Assembly: GCA_045577415.1 (NCBI GenBank)
Contig: JAZNII010000164.1
Location: 1 to 5,739 of the forward strand
Origin: SVTX01 sp045577415
GTDB taxonomy: Bacteria > Bacillota > Clostridia > Oscillospirales > CAG-272
Reading direction: 5' to 3'
Length of the DNA stretch: 5,739 bases
Part shown: one piece after another, positions 4,437 to 5,739 of the stretch
Position numbering within the stretch: position 1 is the first letter of the stretch
Layout: each line of letters opens with the position of its first letter
The notes under the pieces: generated by a model
What the model was told of the DNA's origin: nothing
Database searches by the model: none
The model's input: only the letters and a program-made list of their open reading frames with translations
Position numbers and translations under genes: made by a program

Positions 4437-4574
4437 ATGGAAGAAAAGAATGGCAATAGTACATTTAAAGAAAAGCTGTTTGCTAAAATCTCGCCGTTGT
4501 ACGCTTGGCTGATTGTTGGTGGCGCGTCCGCGGTCGTGCTGATTCTTCAGCTCATTTTGATCTTCAATTCATAG
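4437..4574 (+). CDS. Small single-span membrane protein (45 residues), unknown function
   Basis: An ATG-to-TAG frame of 45 codons preceded by AAAGGAGG at 4421-4428 and a consensus promoter. The product begins MEEKNGNSTFKEKLFAKISP, a charged hydrophilic stretch, followed by a hydrophobic segment from about Tyr22 to Phe43 (YAWLIVGGASAVVLILQL and on) and a two-residue tail. This predicts one transmembrane helix with the short lysine-containing end inside. There is no cysteine, no prepilin cleavage motif and no signal-peptidase site that I would call. It is the first gene of the pilin transcription unit, 42 bases before the pilin gene with no terminator between. A helper role for the pilin-like protein, such as anchoring, is possible but has no direct support. 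Reality of the gene rests on the strong ribosome binding site and sensible topology; I recognise no family. Confidence 0.75.
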   Translation: MEEKNGNSTFKEKLFAKISPLYAWLIVGGASAVVLILQLILIFNS

Positions 4575-4616
4575 AAGATATATCAGACACCCAAACATTT
4601 AGAAAGGAAAACACTT

Positions 4617-5739
4617 ATGAAAACAAACATGAAAAAGAAGGGCTTTACCCTCGTTGAGTTGCTCGTTGTAATAGCAATCGTCGCAATTCTCGCAGTAGTA
4701 TCCGTTGTTGGATATACCGCATTTATCGACAAAGCGAATGAATCCAATGACAGATCTCTTGTAGTTCAGCTTAACAAGACTCTCATCGGCGGTGAGTTCG
4801 ATGATCCCCACGATGCTTTTGAAGCAGTAAGAGCATCCGGTTTTGATGTAGCAAAAATCGATGCTACAGCTAGCAATCAGGAAATTCTTTGGGACAATAC
4901 CGCAAAGGAATTCTTCTACACAGCAGATGACAGCCGTACCGGTGACATCTGGATCGTCGATGACGAGGTTAGCCAGACCTACAATACATATTACATTGGA
5001 ACAGCTAACATTGATATCGACTATGGAGCAAAGATCATTGTTTACACAAACGATCCCGCACTTACTATCGACATCAACGCGCCTAAGGCACATGTAGAAC
5101 ATGAGGGTAAGGCAGGTTCTATCAACATAATTGCAGTTGCTCCCAATTCTTACTATGAAAACGGTTTGGTTAACGAGCTTAACGTTACAACAGGTAAGAT
5201 CGTTGTTAACGGAGCGGTTGCAACCCTTAAGGTTTTGGGTGCAGCAGACGTTAATCTCGCAGCAGGTTCTGAGGCTGTTAAGGTTATCGTAAATGATGCT
5301 ACTGCAACAGTTAAGGTTGATGCCGCTGCCGTAGTCGGTAACGTAGCAACCGAAAAGTCCGAGGTTCTTGATAAGCTCGGCGACATTGTTGACGGTGCGG
5401 ACGACGTTATCGTTGATACAGTAGTTGACGCAAGCAATCTTGGCGATTTCGCAGGCGGCTTCGGCACTGCTGATTTCCCCTACATCATCGCAACCGCTGA
5501 ACAGCTGGCTAACATCAGCAATCACTATGACACATACAACTACTACAAGGTAGCTGACGGTGTTACTTCCCTTGACCTTACCGGTGTTGGTAAGATCAAC
5601 CTCCACGGTAGCTTTGACGGCAACAACGTAAAGCTTGTTAACCTTACAACAGCTCTCTTCCAGCGCGTTGGCTATCAGAATGCAAATGAAACGATCAAGA
5701 TCTCTAACCTTGAGGCAACAATGAACGTTAATGACGGTT
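4617..5739 (+). CDS. Prepilin-type N-terminal methylation domain protein with large beta-rich surface domain (3' truncated)
   Basis: An open frame of 374 codons from ATG 4617 (AAAGG at 4603-4607) running off the right edge with no stop. Residues 6-33 are a class III prepilin leader and hydrophobic helix: KKKG|FTLVELLVVIAIV, with peptidase cleavage expected after Gly9 and the conserved Glu at mature position 5 (Glu14). This directs assembly by a type IV pilus or type II secretion-like machine, whose peptidase and ATPase are not in the window. Residues 45-115 resemble the short domain seen after the helix in clostridial pseudopilins (AFEAVRASGFDV, ILWDNTAKEFFY). Residues 125-270 are alternating Val/Ala/Asp-rich strands, suggesting a beta-helix. 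From 283 the segment GTADFPYIIATAEQL resembles the opening of GLUG-type surface repeats. The visible part has no cysteine. At 374 residues and counting it is much longer than an ordinary pilin, so it is probably a pilin-anchored adhesin or minor pilin. Confidence 0.88.
   Translation, partial: MKTNMKKKGFTLVELLVVIAIVAILAVVSVVGYTAFIDKANESNDRSLVVQLNKTLIGGEFDDPHDAFEAVRASGFDVAKIDATASNQEILWDNTAKEFFYTADDSRTGDIWIVDDEVSQTYNTYYIGTANIDIDYGAKIIVYTNDPALTIDINAPKAHVEHEGKAGSINIIAVAPNSYYENGLVNELNVTTGKIVVNGAVATLKVLGAADVNLAAGSEAVKVIVNDATATVKVDAAAVVGNVATEKSEVLDKLGDIVDGADDVIVDTVVDASNLGDFAGGFGTADFPYIIATAEQLANISNHYDTYNYYKVADGVTSLDLTGVGKINLHGSFDGNNVKLVNLTTALFQRVGYQNANETIKISNLEATMNVNDG

Noticed and set aside
4599..5606. 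Long minus-strand open frame (335 codons) rich in Cys, Asn and Val
   Set aside because: It is antisense to the pilin-like gene, whose plus-strand frame has a clear ribosome binding site, leader motif and domain logic. The odd composition arises from reverse-reading codons such as GTT, GCA and ACA.
1..5739. CRISPR array, tRNA, rRNA, transposase or attachment-site duplications
   Set aside because: No regularly spaced repeats, no cloverleaf or rRNA sequence, and no transposase or integrase motifs were found on either strand.

Overview
This window looks like chromosome of an anaerobic, low-to-medium GC Firmicute of the class Clostridia, plausibly a gut-associated lineage. The support is: strong AAGGAGG-type ribosome binding sites, consensus sigma-A promoters (TTGACA/TTTACA, 17-base spacer, TGnTATAAT), intrinsic terminators with U tracts, a rubredoxin-first (reverse) rubrerythrin next to an Rrf2 regulator, and a pilin-like protein fused to a long beta-rich surface domain. 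The genus cannot be named from sequence alone.

Layout. (1) Bases 1-1755: the 3' end of a TetR-family regulator overlaps an ABC-type ATPase gene, which overlaps an ABC-2 permease gene. This is a compact regulator-plus-exporter operon closed by a terminator at 1788-1828. (2) Bases 1839-2465: a strong promoter fires into a roughly 220-base stretch that folds as one long imperfect rod, whose first base pair sits almost exactly at the expected transcript 5' end. A UUCG-capped intrinsic terminator follows, with its U tract directly against the ribosome binding site of a small SLOG/DUF2493-type protein gene. This is either a stand-alone structured RNA (6S-like in general shape) or the attenuator of that gene, and it is the most interesting part of the window. 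(3) Bases 2494-3710: an Rrf2 regulator with five clustered cysteines and a reverse rubrerythrin form an oxidative-stress operon. Its promoter is bracketed by two copies of a near-identical 15-base site in opposite orientation, which are probable Rrf2 operators. (4) Bases 3711-4008: no gene is seen, but there are two hairpin terminators. (5) Bases 4009-5739: an XRE repressor gene on the minus strand diverges from an operon of a 45-residue single-span membrane protein and a large pilin-like protein that runs off the right edge. The shared control region has a 22-base-spaced direct repeat around the pilin-side promoter and a palindrome over the probable repressor-gene promoter.

How the parts may work together: the TetR protein probably controls its own exporter; the Rrf2 protein probably senses redox or iron-sulfur status and controls itself and the peroxide-scavenging rubrerythrin; the XRE protein may control the divergent pilin operon. 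These regulatory links are inferences from arrangement and sites, not demonstrated. The structured RNA element does not match any family I can name with confidence.
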